Counted from the first letter of the stretch, positions 42,783 through 51,965 are shown. The stretch: DNA of 64,000 bases from Streptacidiphilus albus JL83 (GCF_000744705.1 NZ_JQML01000001.1:5156017-5220016), one strand, 5' to 3'. The notes: a model not told the origin generated them from the letters alone. Numbers and translations are program-made.

Positions 42783-43739
42783 TCAGGCCGCAGCGGGCTC
42801 CGGGGCCAGGAGCGCGTCGATCTCGGCCAGTTCCTCGGAGGTCGGCACCCACTGTCCGGCGGCGGCGTTGGCGCGCACCTGCTCGGCGTTGCTCGCCCCG
42901 GCGATGACCGAGCCGCAGCCGGGCCGTGCGGCGAGCGCGCCCACGCCGATCTCCAGCACGCTCCGGCCGTGCGCCTCGCCCCAGGCGGCCAGGCGTTCGA
43001 CCGTGTCGAGGCCGGCCTCCGTCACCCGCTCGGGCCGCGACTCCAGGCGCGAGCCTGCGGGCACGCCGGTGGCACGGCGCACCTTCCCGGTGAGCAGTCC
43101 GTTGGCGAGTGGGAAGTACGGAAGCACGCCGAGGCCGTAGTGCAACGCCGCAGGGACCACCTCGCGCTCCACGCCGCGTTCGAGCAGCGACCATTCGTTC
43201 TGGGCGGAGACGAACGGCACGGCACCCGTCTCCCGGGCGACGTGCGCGGCCTCGGCGAGCTGCCAGCCGGCGAAGTTGGAGTGCCCGAGGTAGCGCACCT
43301 TGCCTTCGCTCACCAGCTCGCTGAGCGCGGCGAGCGTCTCGGCGATCGGCGTGCGCGGGTCGGGGGTGTGCAGCTGGTAGAGGTCGATGTGGTCGGTCTG
43401 CAGGCGTCGCAGCGACTCCTCGACCGCGCGCCGGATGTAGGCGCGGCCGCCCTTCGCCCCGGCCGCTGGTCCGTACCCCAGGTCGACGTGCTGATGACCG
43501 AACTTGGTCGCCAGCACCACCGTGTCGCGCCGCCCCTTCAGCGCCTGGCCGAGCAGGGTCTCGGAGGCGCCCCCGCCGCCGTACATGTCGGCCGTGTCCA
43601 AGAGGGTCACCCCGGCGTCGAGTGCCGCGTCGACCACCGCGAGTGTCTGCGCCGCGTCGAGACGCCTGCCGAAGTTGTTGCAGCCGAGTCCGACCACGGA
43701 GACGAGGAGTCCGCTGTTGCCGAGCGTTCGATAGTCCAT
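42783..43739 (-). CDS. Aldo/keto reductase
   Basis: 318 residues of the AKR superfamily, YajO/Tas-like. The catalytic tetrad is visible: Asp and Tyr in LLDTADMYGGG, Lys in VVLATKFG and His in YQLHTPD. An NADPH-binding C-terminus (VIAGASNAEQVRANAAA) follows. It reduces aldehydes or ketones; substrate unknown. ATG 43739. It is divergent from the ECF sigma operon at 43909. Confidence 0.92.
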   Translation of the reverse strand: MDYRTLGNSGLLVSVVGLGCNNFGRRLDAAQTLAVVDAALDAGVTLLDTADMYGGGGASETLLGQALKGRRDTVVLATKFGHQHVDLGYGPAAGAKGGRAYIRRAVEESLRRLQTDHIDLYQLHTPDPRTPIAETLAALSELVSEGKVRYLGHSNFAGWQLAEAAHVARETGAVPFVSAQNEWSLLERGVEREVVPAALHYGLGVLPYFPLANGLLTGKVRRATGVPAGSRLESRPERVTEAGLDTVERLAAWGEAHGRSVLEIGVGALAARPGCGSVIAGASNAEQVRANAAAGQWVPTSEELAEIDALLAPEPAAA

Positions 43740-43908
43740 GGGGCCAACCTAAGCTGCGCAACGGACCGAGTGACCTGTGACACATCTTCGGAGTCGTGCA
43801 GCGGATGGTGCGGCGCCGCCGTCAACAGGGTGATCGTCGGACCGAACGAGGGAGGGCTCCTGTGCGACGCGCATCAGGACAGAGCCGGAGAAAGGGGAGG
43901 AGGGCGGA

Positions 43909-44511
43909 GTGAGAACGACCGACGAACCCGGTTCCCCGGACTTCGCCGCCTTCGTCGCCCAGCGCTCGGCCGCGCTGTTCCGCAGCGCCTACGTGCTGAC
44001 GGGCAGCCAGGATTCGGCCCAGGAGCTGCTCCAGGAGGCACTGGTCCGGGCGTGCGGGCGCTGGCGGCGAGTGTCCGAGGCCGATTCCCCCGAGGCGTAC
44101 GTCCACCGAATAATGATCAACCTGGCCAATGACCGCTGGCGGCGCTGGCGTCGCACGGCTCCCGTCCAGGACCTCGCGGACCGACCGGTCCCCGGGGACG
44201 AGTACGGGCGCGTCGATACGCGTGACCAGATCATCCGGGCGCTGCACCGCCTGCCCATGGGGATGCGCACCGTCATCGTCCTGCACTACTTCCACGACAT
44301 GTCCGACACGCAGATCGCCGCCACCATGGGCATCTCGCCCGGCACGGCCCGGTCCCAGCTCGCCCGCGGTCTGCGGAAGCTGCGCGACCAGCTCCCGCAG
44401 CCGCCGCTGCACCCCGCCCGGCAACAACGCGCCCCGGAGCAACGCGCCCCGCAACAACGAGCCCACCAGGCAGTACAAGCGGCCCACGAGCACCTCGGAG
44501 GCAGGCGATGA
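43909..44511 (+). CDS. ECF sigma factor, SigE family
   Basis: 200 residues. Region 2 (FAAFVAQRSAALFRSAYVLTGSQDSAQELLQEALVRA) and region 4 (LPMGMRTVIVLHYFHDMSDTQIAATMGISPGTARSQLARG) are typical of the SigE-related 50-strain actinobacterial group. A C-terminal tail with RAPEQRAPQQRA repeats is unusual. GTG start with AGGAGG seven bases upstream. It is translationally coupled (ATGA) to a PASTA-domain membrane protein at 44508, probably its regulator. Confidence 0.92.
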   Translation: MRTTDEPGSPDFAAFVAQRSAALFRSAYVLTGSQDSAQELLQEALVRACGRWRRVSEADSPEAYVHRIMINLANDRWRRWRRTAPVQDLADRPVPGDEYGRVDTRDQIIRALHRLPMGMRTVIVLHYFHDMSDTQIAATMGISPGTARSQLARGLRKLRDQLPQPPLHPARQQRAPEQRAPQQRAHQAVQAAHEHLGGRR

Positions 44512-45026
44512 CGCCGTCGGCACCACCACCGTCCGGCCCCTGCGGGCACGACCACGACTTCGAGGAGAGGCTGGTCCAGTCCATGAACGAGTTCGCCGAC
44601 GGGACGGCCTCGCCGACGCTCGACGCGGGCCGGATCGGGCGGCGGGCCCGCCGCAGGCGCTTCGCGATGACCGGGGCGAGCGTCGCCGCCGTCCTGGCCG
44701 TCGTCGTCGGCGGCACCGCGCTCTCGACCATCGCCGGCTCGCCCTCCTCGAAGCCGGCCCCGGCCGCCGCCACCACACGAGGGCCGAGCGCCGTAGCCGC
44801 GCCGCGCCCTTCCGCCGCCCGGCGCACGGTGCAGGTCCCCGATGTGGTCGGCCTGAGCCAGGCCGAGGCCACAGCGGTGCTGGCGACCGCCAGGCTCCGC
44901 GTCGGTACCGTCGCCACCCAGGCCGATGGCGCCCAGCCCGCCGGCCGGGTCATTGCGACGATCCCCGCGCCCAACAACCAGGTGCCGTCCGGCTCCCCGG
45001 TCGAGCTCTGGATCTCGACCCGCTGA
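44508..45026 (+). CDS. Single-pass membrane protein with C-terminal PASTA domain
   Basis: 172 residues: a cytoplasmic N-terminus of about 50 residues (DFEERLVQSMNEFADGT), a transmembrane helix (TGASVAAVLAVVVGGTALSTI) and one PASTA domain (VQVPDVVGLSQAEATAVLATARLRVG ... PSGSPVELWIS). PASTA domains bind peptidoglycan fragments or beta-lactams, so this could inform the coupled sigma factor about cell-wall state. It lacks a kinase domain and a known anti-sigma motif; the role is inferred. Confidence 0.85.
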   Translation: MTPSAPPPSGPCGHDHDFEERLVQSMNEFADGTASPTLDAGRIGRRARRRRFAMTGASVAAVLAVVVGGTALSTIAGSPSSKPAPAAATTRGPSAVAAPRPSAARRTVQVPDVVGLSQAEATAVLATARLRVGTVATQADGAQPAGRVIATIPAPNNQVPSGSPVELWISTR

Positions 45027-45111
45027 AACCCAGGTCGATCACCGGGCCACGACCACTCCACGACATGCCCAGCAACATGCCCATCCGTCCGCACACCGCC
45101 CTGGAGTACCT

Positions 45112-45678
45112 GTGAACCGCCGTACCGTCGCGCTCGCCCTCGGCGCCCTCGTGGCTTCGGCTGCCCTGAGCAGCTGCTCGCCGACGGGGGTGGGCCCGAC
45201 CGGCTCAAGCACGTCGAGCAGCAGCCTCGGCCAGAGCACGACGAGGCCGCCGGCGGGCTCCGCGCCCACTGCGCCGGCAGGCTCCGCGCCCACTGCGGCG
45301 GGGGGCGCGAGCGCTGCCGGCAACGGGACGTGCCCGGGACGGCCGCCGGCGACCCGCTATGTGGCTCTCACCGGGCACGACACCGCAGCGGACCTCGTGG
45401 AGCTCGTGGTCCGTAGCGGCCACTACGTCTGCGACAGCCCGGCCGATCCGGACGCCGCCGTGTTCGTCCCCACCGGTTCGGAGCAGGAACTCGTCATCCG
45501 CGAGGATGCGCAGATCACCGCCACCACCCCGGTGACCACCGGAACCAGCGGTCGGCCGGTCTCCCTGCAGGCACTGCTGAACTGGATCGGCGCCCACCCC
45601 GACACACTGGCGGTCTTCACCTACGAGACGGATCCGCAGGGCCGCATCGTCCGCCTCACCGAGATGTACAACGGCTGA
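45112..45678 (+). CDS. Lipoprotein, function unknown
   Basis: 188 residues. Signal peptide with lipobox (ALGALVASAALSSCS, Cys 23) followed by a Ser/Thr/Pro/Ala linker and a domain RYVALTGHDTAADLVELVVRSGHYVCD ... DAAVFVPTGSEQELVIREDAQI with two Cys. The ending (VFTYETDPQGRIVRLTEMYNG) is compact. GTG start has GGAG five bases upstream. It follows the PASTA gene by 85 bases and probably belongs to the same operon, giving a sigma, membrane and lipoprotein set. Confidence 0.78.
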   Translation: MNRRTVALALGALVASAALSSCSPTGVGPTGSSTSSSSLGQSTTRPPAGSAPTAPAGSAPTAAGGASAAGNGTCPGRPPATRYVALTGHDTAADLVELVVRSGHYVCDSPADPDAAVFVPTGSEQELVIREDAQITATTPVTTGTSGRPVSLQALLNWIGAHPDTLAVFTYETDPQGRIVRLTEMYNG

Positions 45679-45784
45679 AGCCGGGAGCCGAGTGAATCCG
45701 GGGGTCGAGACCCACGAGTTCTTGAACTGGCGCACGGCGCGAGGCCGGTGGCTGTCCTACTCGGTCGGGATGACGATCACGGAC

Positions 45785-45849
45785 GCCGTCCACCACGCCG
45801 TCCACCACGCCGTCCACCACGCCGTCCACCACGCCGTCCACCACGCCGT
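45785..45849. repeat. 12-bp tandem repeat at the edge of the IS remnant
   Basis: Five exact copies of GCCGTCCACCAC plus a partial sixth. It sits at the truncated 5' edge of the transposase remnant. In one plus frame it reads HHAV repeats behind an ATG, but the frame has no ribosome-binding site. Confidence 0.85.
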
Positions 45850-45852
45850 GCT

Positions 45853-46416
45853 CCAGGTCCCGGCTTCGGCCTGGACCCCGACGGTCAGGTCCGAGACGGT
45901 GCACGGGTGGCCGAACTGGCCGGCGACGTCCTGAAGGGCCGGCCGGTGGGGATGCGGCCGATCGTGCGCAAGGAACGACCCCACCCCGGAGTGCAGTTGA
46001 GGTTCACCAACGCCGACGGCATGCGCCTGACGTGCTTCGCCACCAATGCCACGGACGCCGCGATCGCGCGTCTGGAACTGCGGCACCGCCCCCGGGCCCG
46101 CGCCGAGGACCGCATCCGCGCCGCCCGCGACACCGGCCTGCGCAACCTTCCCCTGCCCCAGGTCGCACAGAACCAGGTCCGGCTGGAGACCGTCCAGATC
46201 GCCCTGGACCTGCTGGGCCGGATGCCGATGCTCGCCCTGACCGGCCGAGCCCGCCGCTGGGAACCCGAACGCCTGCGGCTTCGACTGTTCTCCGCCGCCG
46301 GCCGACTGGTCACCACCGGACGCCGACGCATCCTCCGCCTGCCCCAGCACTGGCCCTGGACCGAAACGGGCACCAACGCCTTCACCCGACTGCAAGCCCT
46401 ACCGAACCCCGGCTGA
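45853..46416 (+). pseudogene. IS1380-family transposase, C-terminal remnant
   Basis: About 187 codons of the C-terminal part of an IS1380-type transposase: IVRKERPHPGVQLRF, LTCFATNATDAAIARLELRHR, ARAEDRIRAARDTGLRNLPL, QNQVRLETVQIALDLLGRMPMLALTG and RRWEPERLRLRLFSAAGRLV. The N-terminal two thirds with the first catalytic Asp residues are missing; a 12-bp repeat occupies the break. CATGAAAGATCGAGGTTGG at 46563-46581 resembles the right end of such elements. Not functional. Confidence 0.88.
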
Positions 46417-46642
46417 CCCACCAGAACGACCCATTCCGACGAGCAGCCGAACATCCGGAAGCGTGGAACCCGGCGCCCAACCGACGCGACAATCGGGTTC
46501 TCCGCCTGCCCGCCCTCGCCCCAACAAGCCGAAACGGCTCAGCGGATGAACCGACAGACCGTCATGAAAGATCGAGGTTGGGGGGTGGAGCGGCGCCGGT
46601 AATGCAAGCTCACATCCACAACAGCACGGCTAATGTGATCGG

Positions 46643-47557
46643 GTGACAGAATTCATCGCCCTTGATGACAGCACCGAATGGCAGCAGGACTTCGAGCAGC
46701 GCCTTCTCGCCTCGTACGCAGCCGCTGGGCTCAACGCGGCTGCGGTGGAGCGCAGGATCGAGCGGTTCCGCGAGCGGATCGGCGGCTGGACCATTGTCGA
46801 GATCACGGACGCCGGGACCCGGGTGGGCTATGTCGCCGTCGTCGTGGCCGACGACCACGGCACGCTCGCGGGCCGCATCGGCGACCTCCGAGTCGACGAG
46901 GGGTACGGGCAGGCCGTCCGCGCCTGGGCCGAGGCGTGGTGCGCGGAGCGTGGCGCATGCCGAGTGGACGTACAACTAATAGACTTCGGAAGCGAGTTGT
47001 TCGACGACTACGCCCTCCAGGCGCAGAACAGGCTGCGCCTCATCGATTCCCCGCCGGAGCTGCCCGACGGAGTCACCGCACGGCCGATGACCGAGGCCGA
47101 GTTTCCGCACTGGCTCGCCGCCGAGAAGCTCTCCTACGTCGGTGACATCGTCCGGGCGGGCACCCTGAGTCCCGAGGAGGCCGTACGCAAGTCCGACGGC
47201 GACTTCGCGATGCTGATCCCCGAGGGCCTGGCGACGGCTGACAACGCGTTCCTGGTGCTTGAGGCAGCGGGCGAGCGGATAGGCACCGGCTGGTTGAAGC
47301 ACGGCTTCCTCCCGGGCGTCACCTTCGGTTACGGAGTGCACGTCGACGAGCAGTACCGCGGCAAGGGGTACGGCCGAGCCGCGATGGCACTCGGCGAGCG
47401 GGCCACGCTCGCGGCCGGCGACTCGGCGCTGATGTTCACCGTGTGGGGTGGCAACGAAGTGGCGATGAACCTGTACACGAGCGCCGGCTACCGGGTCATC
47501 GATGATCACCGCTCCATTGATCTTCCCCGCCAGAACGGGGCCGACTCCGCAGCCTGA
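46643..47557 (+). CDS. GNAT-family N-acetyltransferase (two-domain)
   Basis: 304 residues with a degenerate N-terminal GNAT-like half and an intact C-terminal GNAT domain: FGYGVHVDEQYRGKGYGRAAM is the acetyl-CoA loop (Q/RxxGxG) and VWGGNEVAMNLYTSAGYRV the family end motif. It should transfer an acetyl group to an amine, perhaps an antibiotic or peptide. GTG start at 46643 after a 226-base gap. It lies between transposase and integrase remnants, so it may be cargo of a mobile element. Confidence 0.88.
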   Translation: MTEFIALDDSTEWQQDFEQRLLASYAAAGLNAAAVERRIERFRERIGGWTIVEITDAGTRVGYVAVVVADDHGTLAGRIGDLRVDEGYGQAVRAWAEAWCAERGACRVDVQLIDFGSELFDDYALQAQNRLRLIDSPPELPDGVTARPMTEAEFPHWLAAEKLSYVGDIVRAGTLSPEEAVRKSDGDFAMLIPEGLATADNAFLVLEAAGERIGTGWLKHGFLPGVTFGYGVHVDEQYRGKGYGRAAMALGERATLAAGDSALMFTVWGGNEVAMNLYTSAGYRVIDDHRSIDLPRQNGADSAA

Positions 47558-47650
47558 CGCGCCGGGGGTCGGACCCAGCGGTAGGAGCGGAGCGTCATCC
47601 CGCTCACTCGGGACACCTTGCTTCGACGGCGGTGATTGCCGTGAAGTGTC

Positions 47651-47686
47651 GCCGCAGGGGGCGGCGCAGGCGCCGCCCCCTGCGGC
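47651..47686. terminator. Perfect 16-bp hairpin after the acetyltransferase
   Basis: GCCGCAGGGGGCGGCG, loop CAGG, exact complement. It is 93 bases after the acetyltransferase stop and right at the left edge of the integrase remnant. No T-run. Confidence 0.75.
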
Positions 47687-48275
47687 TCCATGACCGCGCC
47701 GACCTGCTGGCGACCCGCTCGCTGCGGGAAGTGCTCGCCGTGCTCCGACGGTCCATCACCCATGCCCAGCGCAGGGACAGGATCCTGCGCAACGTCATCA
47801 CCCCGGTCACCGTCCCCGAGGGCCGACCCGGGCAGGCCCAGCAGGCGGCTCACGTTGTGCGTAAGCACGGCGACGCCAAGGCGCGCAAGAGCCGTCGCAC
47901 CCTGGCTCTGCCTCATTACGGGGTGAGGGTGTTGGTGCAGCATCAGGAGTGGCAGCAGCAGGAGCGCCGCACGGCAGGTCTGGTCTGGGTCACCTCCGGA
48001 CTCGTCTTCGCGACCAAGACCGGCAATCCGCTGGACGCCTCACACGTTCGGCGGGACTTTCGGACGATCGTGGTGAAGACCGGACTTGCGCCGGAGTGGA
48101 CGCCGCGTGAGCTGCGCCACAGCTTCGTCTCGCTGCTGTCGACGGCAGCACGGCCACCACGGAGGCGGTCCACCGGAAGCAGCTTCGGCCAGTCATCGCC
48201 GAGGGGGCCGGAGCCATGGACGAGATCTTTCGGACGAGCGAGGGGGACGAGCCTCAGGGACCGACTGGGACCTGA
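47687..48275 (+). pseudogene. Tyrosine integrase, broken C-terminal remnant
   Basis: Actinobacterial phage/plasmid integrase sequence is recognisable: RSLREVLAVLRRSITHAQRRD, KARKSRRTLALP, GLVFATKTGNPLDASHVRRDFR and TPRELRHSFVSLLS, then after a -1 frame change TTEAVHRKQLRPVIAEGAGAMDEIF. Two internal segments are lost: the one carrying the first catalytic Arg and the LxGH box. The catalytic Tyr position (normally VYRKxLRP) reads His. It lies 140 bases from tRNA-Pro, the expected place for the integrase of an element using that tRNA. Dead gene. Confidence 0.85.
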
Positions 48276-48371
48276 ACGGAGAGATCCGATAATCCGAGGG
48301 CTTCATCAAGTCGTCGGTACGGCCGACCGAGGTGAAGTCGGTGGCTCCCTGGTTGGTTCCCCGGGAACGAT

Positions 48372-48408
48372 TCAGGGCCCCTGTCGATGATCTCGACAGG
48401 GGCCCTGA
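48372..48408 (-). terminator. Terminator of tRNA-Pro
   Basis: A perfect 16-bp stem TCAGGGCCCCTGTCGA with loop TGATC, ending 7 bases beyond the tRNA 3' end in its transcription direction. Confidence 0.88.
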
Positions 48409-48415
48409 CCTCGGG

Positions 48416-48489
<74 letters not shown>

Positions 48490-48712
48490 TTCCAACGAGT
48501 ATTACTCTAGCGGACCCGCGCCCTGGGACGAAATCCGGTTTCGTTCGGGGGCTCCCGGGCGGGTCGGAGGAGCGCAGGTCAGCACGGAGGGGGCGGTTCC
48601 CCGGGCGGCTGGAGCGGGGCCGTGTCGGCGGGGGCCGAGTGAGCGGCCGGGGGTGTCGTATCTGGCACGGGGTCCGGGGTTGCCGGGGGCGGGGCCCGCC
48701 TAAGATGAGGGC

Positions 48713-49621
48713 ATGTCCGAGCTGCGCCGCCTGCGTTATTTCTTGGCCGTCGCCGAGGAACAGAGTTTCACCCGTGCTGCCGAGCGGCTGCACGTCGCCC
48801 AGGCTGCCCTGAGTCGCCAAGTGCGTGAGTTGGAGCGCGACTTGGGTGTTGAGCTGCTCACCCGCAGCAGTAGTACCCAGCAGGTGGTGCCCACCGAGGC
48901 CGGGCGGATGCTGGTCGAGCGCGGGCCCGGACTGCTGGAGGCCGCCGACAGCCTCTGGCGCGGGGTGCGCGGTTTCGCGGACGGGCGACTGGGGAGCGTC
49001 AGCCTCGGGTACGGCATGAGCGCCGGCTACGAGACCGCGCCGCAGCTGCTGCTCGCCATGAGCGAGGAGGCGCCCGGGATCGAGGTACTGGCCCGGGTCA
49101 TGTCCTTCTCCCACATCGTCGCGGGCGTCTCGGCCGGGACGCTGGACGTCGGCCTGGTGCGCTGCGCGCAGCCGCAGGAGGGTCTGGAGCTGACGCTGCT
49201 CCGGCTGGAGCGGCAGGGCGTGGTCATCAGCCGGGAGCATCCGCTGGCCGGGGGTGACAGCGTCGCCCCCGCCGACCTGGACGGCGTGAAGCTGCTGCTG
49301 CACGCCCGGGACCACAACCCCGGCCACTACGACCTGCTGATGCGGGTCTGCTCCGAGGCCGGGGCCGAGCCCGAGTTCCTGCTGCGCGGCCAGGACTTCG
49401 ACGCCTCCTACACCCCGGTCTCCTCCGGTGCGGCGGTGACCATCGTCGGCGAGAGCGGACGGGTCGGGCTGCCGGCCGGACTGGTGTGGCTGCCGCTGGA
49501 GCCGGCGGTGCTGGTGGAGGTCCACCTGATCACGCGTGGGAAGCAGCACTCACCGGCGATCGACCGGCTGGTCCGCGTCGCCGAGGAGACCTCGCGCCAG
49601 CACGGCTGGCTGCAGCGCTAG
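48713..49621 (+). CDS. LysR-family transcriptional regulator
   Basis: 302 residues. N-terminal winged helix (LRRLRYFLAVAEEQSFTRAAERLHVAQAALSRQVRELERDLG) and a type-2 periplasmic-binding-like effector domain. Homologues usually control a divergent gene; here the preceding gene is a tRNA, so only autoregulation or distant targets are likely. ATG 48713. Confidence 0.92.
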   Translation: MSELRRLRYFLAVAEEQSFTRAAERLHVAQAALSRQVRELERDLGVELLTRSSSTQQVVPTEAGRMLVERGPGLLEAADSLWRGVRGFADGRLGSVSLGYGMSAGYETAPQLLLAMSEEAPGIEVLARVMSFSHIVAGVSAGTLDVGLVRCAQPQEGLELTLLRLERQGVVISREHPLAGGDSVAPADLDGVKLLLHARDHNPGHYDLLMRVCSEAGAEPEFLLRGQDFDASYTPVSSGAAVTIVGESGRVGLPAGLVWLPLEPAVLVEVHLITRGKQHSPAIDRLVRVAEETSRQHGWLQR

Positions 49622-49664
49622 CACCCCTGGGCGGCGCAGGGCCCGTCGGCGCAGGTCCCGTCTG

Positions 49665-50609
49665 CTACCCCTCGCGGGGGGTCAGGGTCAGCAGGGTGGC
49701 CTCGGGCGGGCAGGCGAAACGGACCGGGGTGTAGCGGTTGGTGCCGCAGCCCGCCGAGACGTGCAGGTAGGAGCGGTGTCCGCCGGAGGAGTGCCGGGAC
49801 AGCCCCTTGACCCGCTTCCGGTCCAGGTCGCAGTTGGTCACCAGGGCCCCGTAGAAGGGGACGCACAGCTGTCCGCCGTGGGTGTGCCCGGCCATGATCA
49901 GCGGGTACCGGTCGGCGGTGAAGGCGTCCAGCGTCCGCAGGTACGGGGCGTGGACCACGCCGATGGACAGGTCCGCGTCCTCGGACGGGCCGCCGGCGAC
50001 CTCGTCGTAGCGGTCGCGTCGGATGTGCGGGTCGTCCAGGCCGGAGAACTCCAGCTCCAGCCCCTCGACCTTGAGCCGTCCCCGGGTGTTGGTCAGGTTC
50101 ACCCAGCCCGCGCTGTCGAAGCCGTCGCGCAGCTCCGGCCAGGGGTTGTGGATCGCCCCGGTGACGCCGCGCCGGGCCGAGCCGTCCGCCTTGTTCAGCC
50201 CGTGGTCGCCGGTCAGCATCGCACCCAGGTAGCGCGTCGGGCTCTTCGGCACCGGGCCGTAGTAGTCGTTCGAGCCGAAGACGTACACCCCGGGGTAGTC
50301 CAGCAGCGGCCCGAGCGCGTCCAGCGTCTGCGGCACGGCCTCCGGGTCGGACAGGTTGTCGCCGGTGTTGACCACGAAGTCCGGCCGCAGCCCGGCCAGG
50401 CTCCGCAGCCACTGCTGCTTCTTGCGCTGTCCGTTCACCATGTGGATGTCCGACAGCTGCAGTACCCGCAGCGGACGCGCCCCGGCGGGGAGCACCGGGA
50501 CGGTCACCCGGCGCAGTCGGAACGAGCGCACCTCGACTCCGGCTGCATAGGCCACGCAGGCCGCGCCGGTCGCGGCGATTCCCAGGGGTACGGCATAGAG
50601 GGGTCGCAT
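49665..50609 (-). CDS. Metallophosphoesterase, membrane-anchored
   Basis: 314 residues. A hydrophobic N-terminus (PLYAVPLGIAATGAACVAYAAG) anchors a calcineurin-like phosphoesterase domain with LQLSDIHM, VVNTGDN, VFGSNDYYG and MAGHTHGGQ, ligands for two metals. The usual GNHE motif reads GSND, seen in the actinobacterial branch of this family. Substrate unknown; relatives act on phospholipid or nucleotide esters. ATG 50609 matches the family N-terminus. It is divergent from the YqeY gene 76 bases away. Confidence 0.9.
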   Translation of the reverse strand: MRPLYAVPLGIAATGAACVAYAAGVEVRSFRLRRVTVPVLPAGARPLRVLQLSDIHMVNGQRKKQQWLRSLAGLRPDFVVNTGDNLSDPEAVPQTLDALGPLLDYPGVYVFGSNDYYGPVPKSPTRYLGAMLTGDHGLNKADGSARRGVTGAIHNPWPELRDGFDSAGWVNLTNTRGRLKVEGLELEFSGLDDPHIRRDRYDEVAGGPSEDADLSIGVVHAPYLRTLDAFTADRYPLIMAGHTHGGQLCVPFYGALVTNCDLDRKRVKGLSRHSSGGHRSYLHVSAGCGTNRYTPVRFACPPEATLLTLTPREG

Positions 50610-50685
50610 CCGTACATGGTCGCAGAGGAGTGGACACCGGGTTAATGGCGGGCACCGGCTCATCCGGGATGCGAGACTTGCCCCC

Positions 50686-51156
50686 ATGACCACGACGCTC
50701 AAGAAGCAGTTGCAGGAGGACCTGACCGCCTCGATCCGGGCCAGGGACGAGCTGCGCTCCGGCACGATCCGGCTCACCCTGACCGCCATCACCAACGAGG
50801 AGGTGGCCGGCACCGTCGCCCGTGAGCTCTCCGACGACGAGGTGCTCAAGGTCATCGCCCGTGAGGCGAAGAAGCGGCGCGAGGCCGCCGAGGCGTTCGA
50901 GACCGGTGGTCGCGCGGAGTCCGCTGCCCGGGAGCGTGCCGAGGGCGAGATCCTGGCCGGCTACCTGCCGAAGCAGCTGACCGACGACGAGCTGTCGACC
51001 ATCGTCGCGGCGGCCGTCGCCGAGGCCAAGGCCGCCGGCGCGGAGGGCCCGCGTGCCATCGGCGCGGTCATGAAGATCGTGAACCCGAAGGTGGCCGGCC
51101 TGGCCGAGGGCGGCCGGGTCGCGGCAGCGGTGAAGCAGGCGCTGACGGCGGGCTGA
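50686..51156 (+). CDS. GatB/YqeY-domain protein
   Basis: 156 residues: KKQLQEDLTASIRARDELRSGTIRLTLTAI, then ELSDDEVLKVIAREAKKRREAAEAF and LPKQLTDDELSTIVAAAVAEA. This is the YqeY family, related to the tRNA-binding tail of the GatB amidotransferase subunit; its own function is unsettled. Complete, with ATG start. Confidence 0.92.
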   Translation: MTTTLKKQLQEDLTASIRARDELRSGTIRLTLTAITNEEVAGTVARELSDDEVLKVIAREAKKRREAAEAFETGGRAESAARERAEGEILAGYLPKQLTDDELSTIVAAAVAEAKAAGAEGPRAIGAVMKIVNPKVAGLAEGGRVAAAVKQALTAG

Positions 51157-51250
51157 GGGACTGTGCGTCGGGCGTCTGCGACGGCGCATTCTCCCCAACC
51201 GCGGGTGGTGCCGGAATCGTCGACTGGGTCGCTCGGGTAACGGGGCGCTG

Positions 51251-51629
51251 CACGACGACCTCGCCCCGCCCGTCTGGACCGGCGTCGTCGCCGACGTGCG
51301 CAGCCGCTACCTCGGCCCCGACCGCCGAGCCGGCTCCAGCACTTACTCCCACCCCAAGGAACGCCACCAAGACGTCCTGGCCCGCTCCCCCGTTCTCCCA
51401 GGTCGAGACTGCCCACTGGGACCGCATCCACACCCGCACCCTGGACGAGGTCATCGGCTACCAGTTCAGCCTCTCCTACAGCAGCCCCGCCCAGCTCGGC
51501 ACCGACAAGGACGCCTTCGAACGCGATCTCCGCGAAGCACTCACCGCCTTCCAACCCGACGGCCGATTCGACGAACGCATCCGCACCGAAGCCATCATCG
51601 CCACTCGCCCCAACGCCGAGGGAAGCTGA
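51251..51629 (+). pseudogene. SAM-dependent methyltransferase, frameshifted C-terminal remnant
   Basis: The first part reads LHDDLAPPVWTGVVADVRSRYLGPDRRAG...HPKERHQDVLARSP and, after a one-base shift at the C-run near 51388, continues VETAHWDRIHTRTLDEVIGYQF, SYSSPAQLGTDKDAFERDLREAL and a natural stop at 51629. This is the C-terminal part of an actinobacterial class I methyltransferase that lacks its SAM-binding half. The next base begins an ISL3 transposase fragment on the other strand. Confidence 0.75.
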
Positions 51630-51866
51630 GGTGTGACCGGCGTCGTGCCGGGCCCAGGGCACCGCGGCAACCACCACGCCGTGCCGCTTGCACCTCACCC
51701 GGGGCGCGTCGGCCTCCAGGAACAGCTTCAGTCCGGCCGCGTCCAGGTGTTGCCAGCGGCGCCGACCGGCTCCGGCATCGAACCACATGTCCTGCGGCGC
51801 TGCCTGCTCGCATCCGACCAATGCCTTCAATACGGTGGTGAACCGCACGCCGTTCTCCCTGCGCAT
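51630..51866 (-). pseudogene. ISL3-family transposase, N-terminal remnant
   Basis: 79 codons from ATG 51866: MRRENGVRFTTVLKALVGC, GAGRRRWQHLDAAGLKLFLEADAPRVRC and RHGVVVAAVPWARHDAGHT match the N-terminal zinc-binding region of ISL3 transposases. The segment with the first Cys pairs has been deleted and everything after DAGHT is lost exactly at the methyltransferase stop. Non-functional. Confidence 0.8.
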
Positions 51867-51965
51867 CTGATCCCGAGCATCAACACCTCAAGATCTGCAC
51901 AGGGGACGGCGTGCACTGCGTCAGGCGCTCCGAAGCAACCCACAGATGGAGCACAAGAGCTTCAT

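Noticed and set aside
45785-45849. Possible CRISPR-like array
   Set aside because: Units are 12 bp, contiguous and without spacers; it is a simple tandem repeat.
45778-45934. ATG-led frame encoding HHAV repeats
   Set aside because: No ribosome-binding site; the peptide is only a reading of the 12-bp repeat at a broken IS edge.
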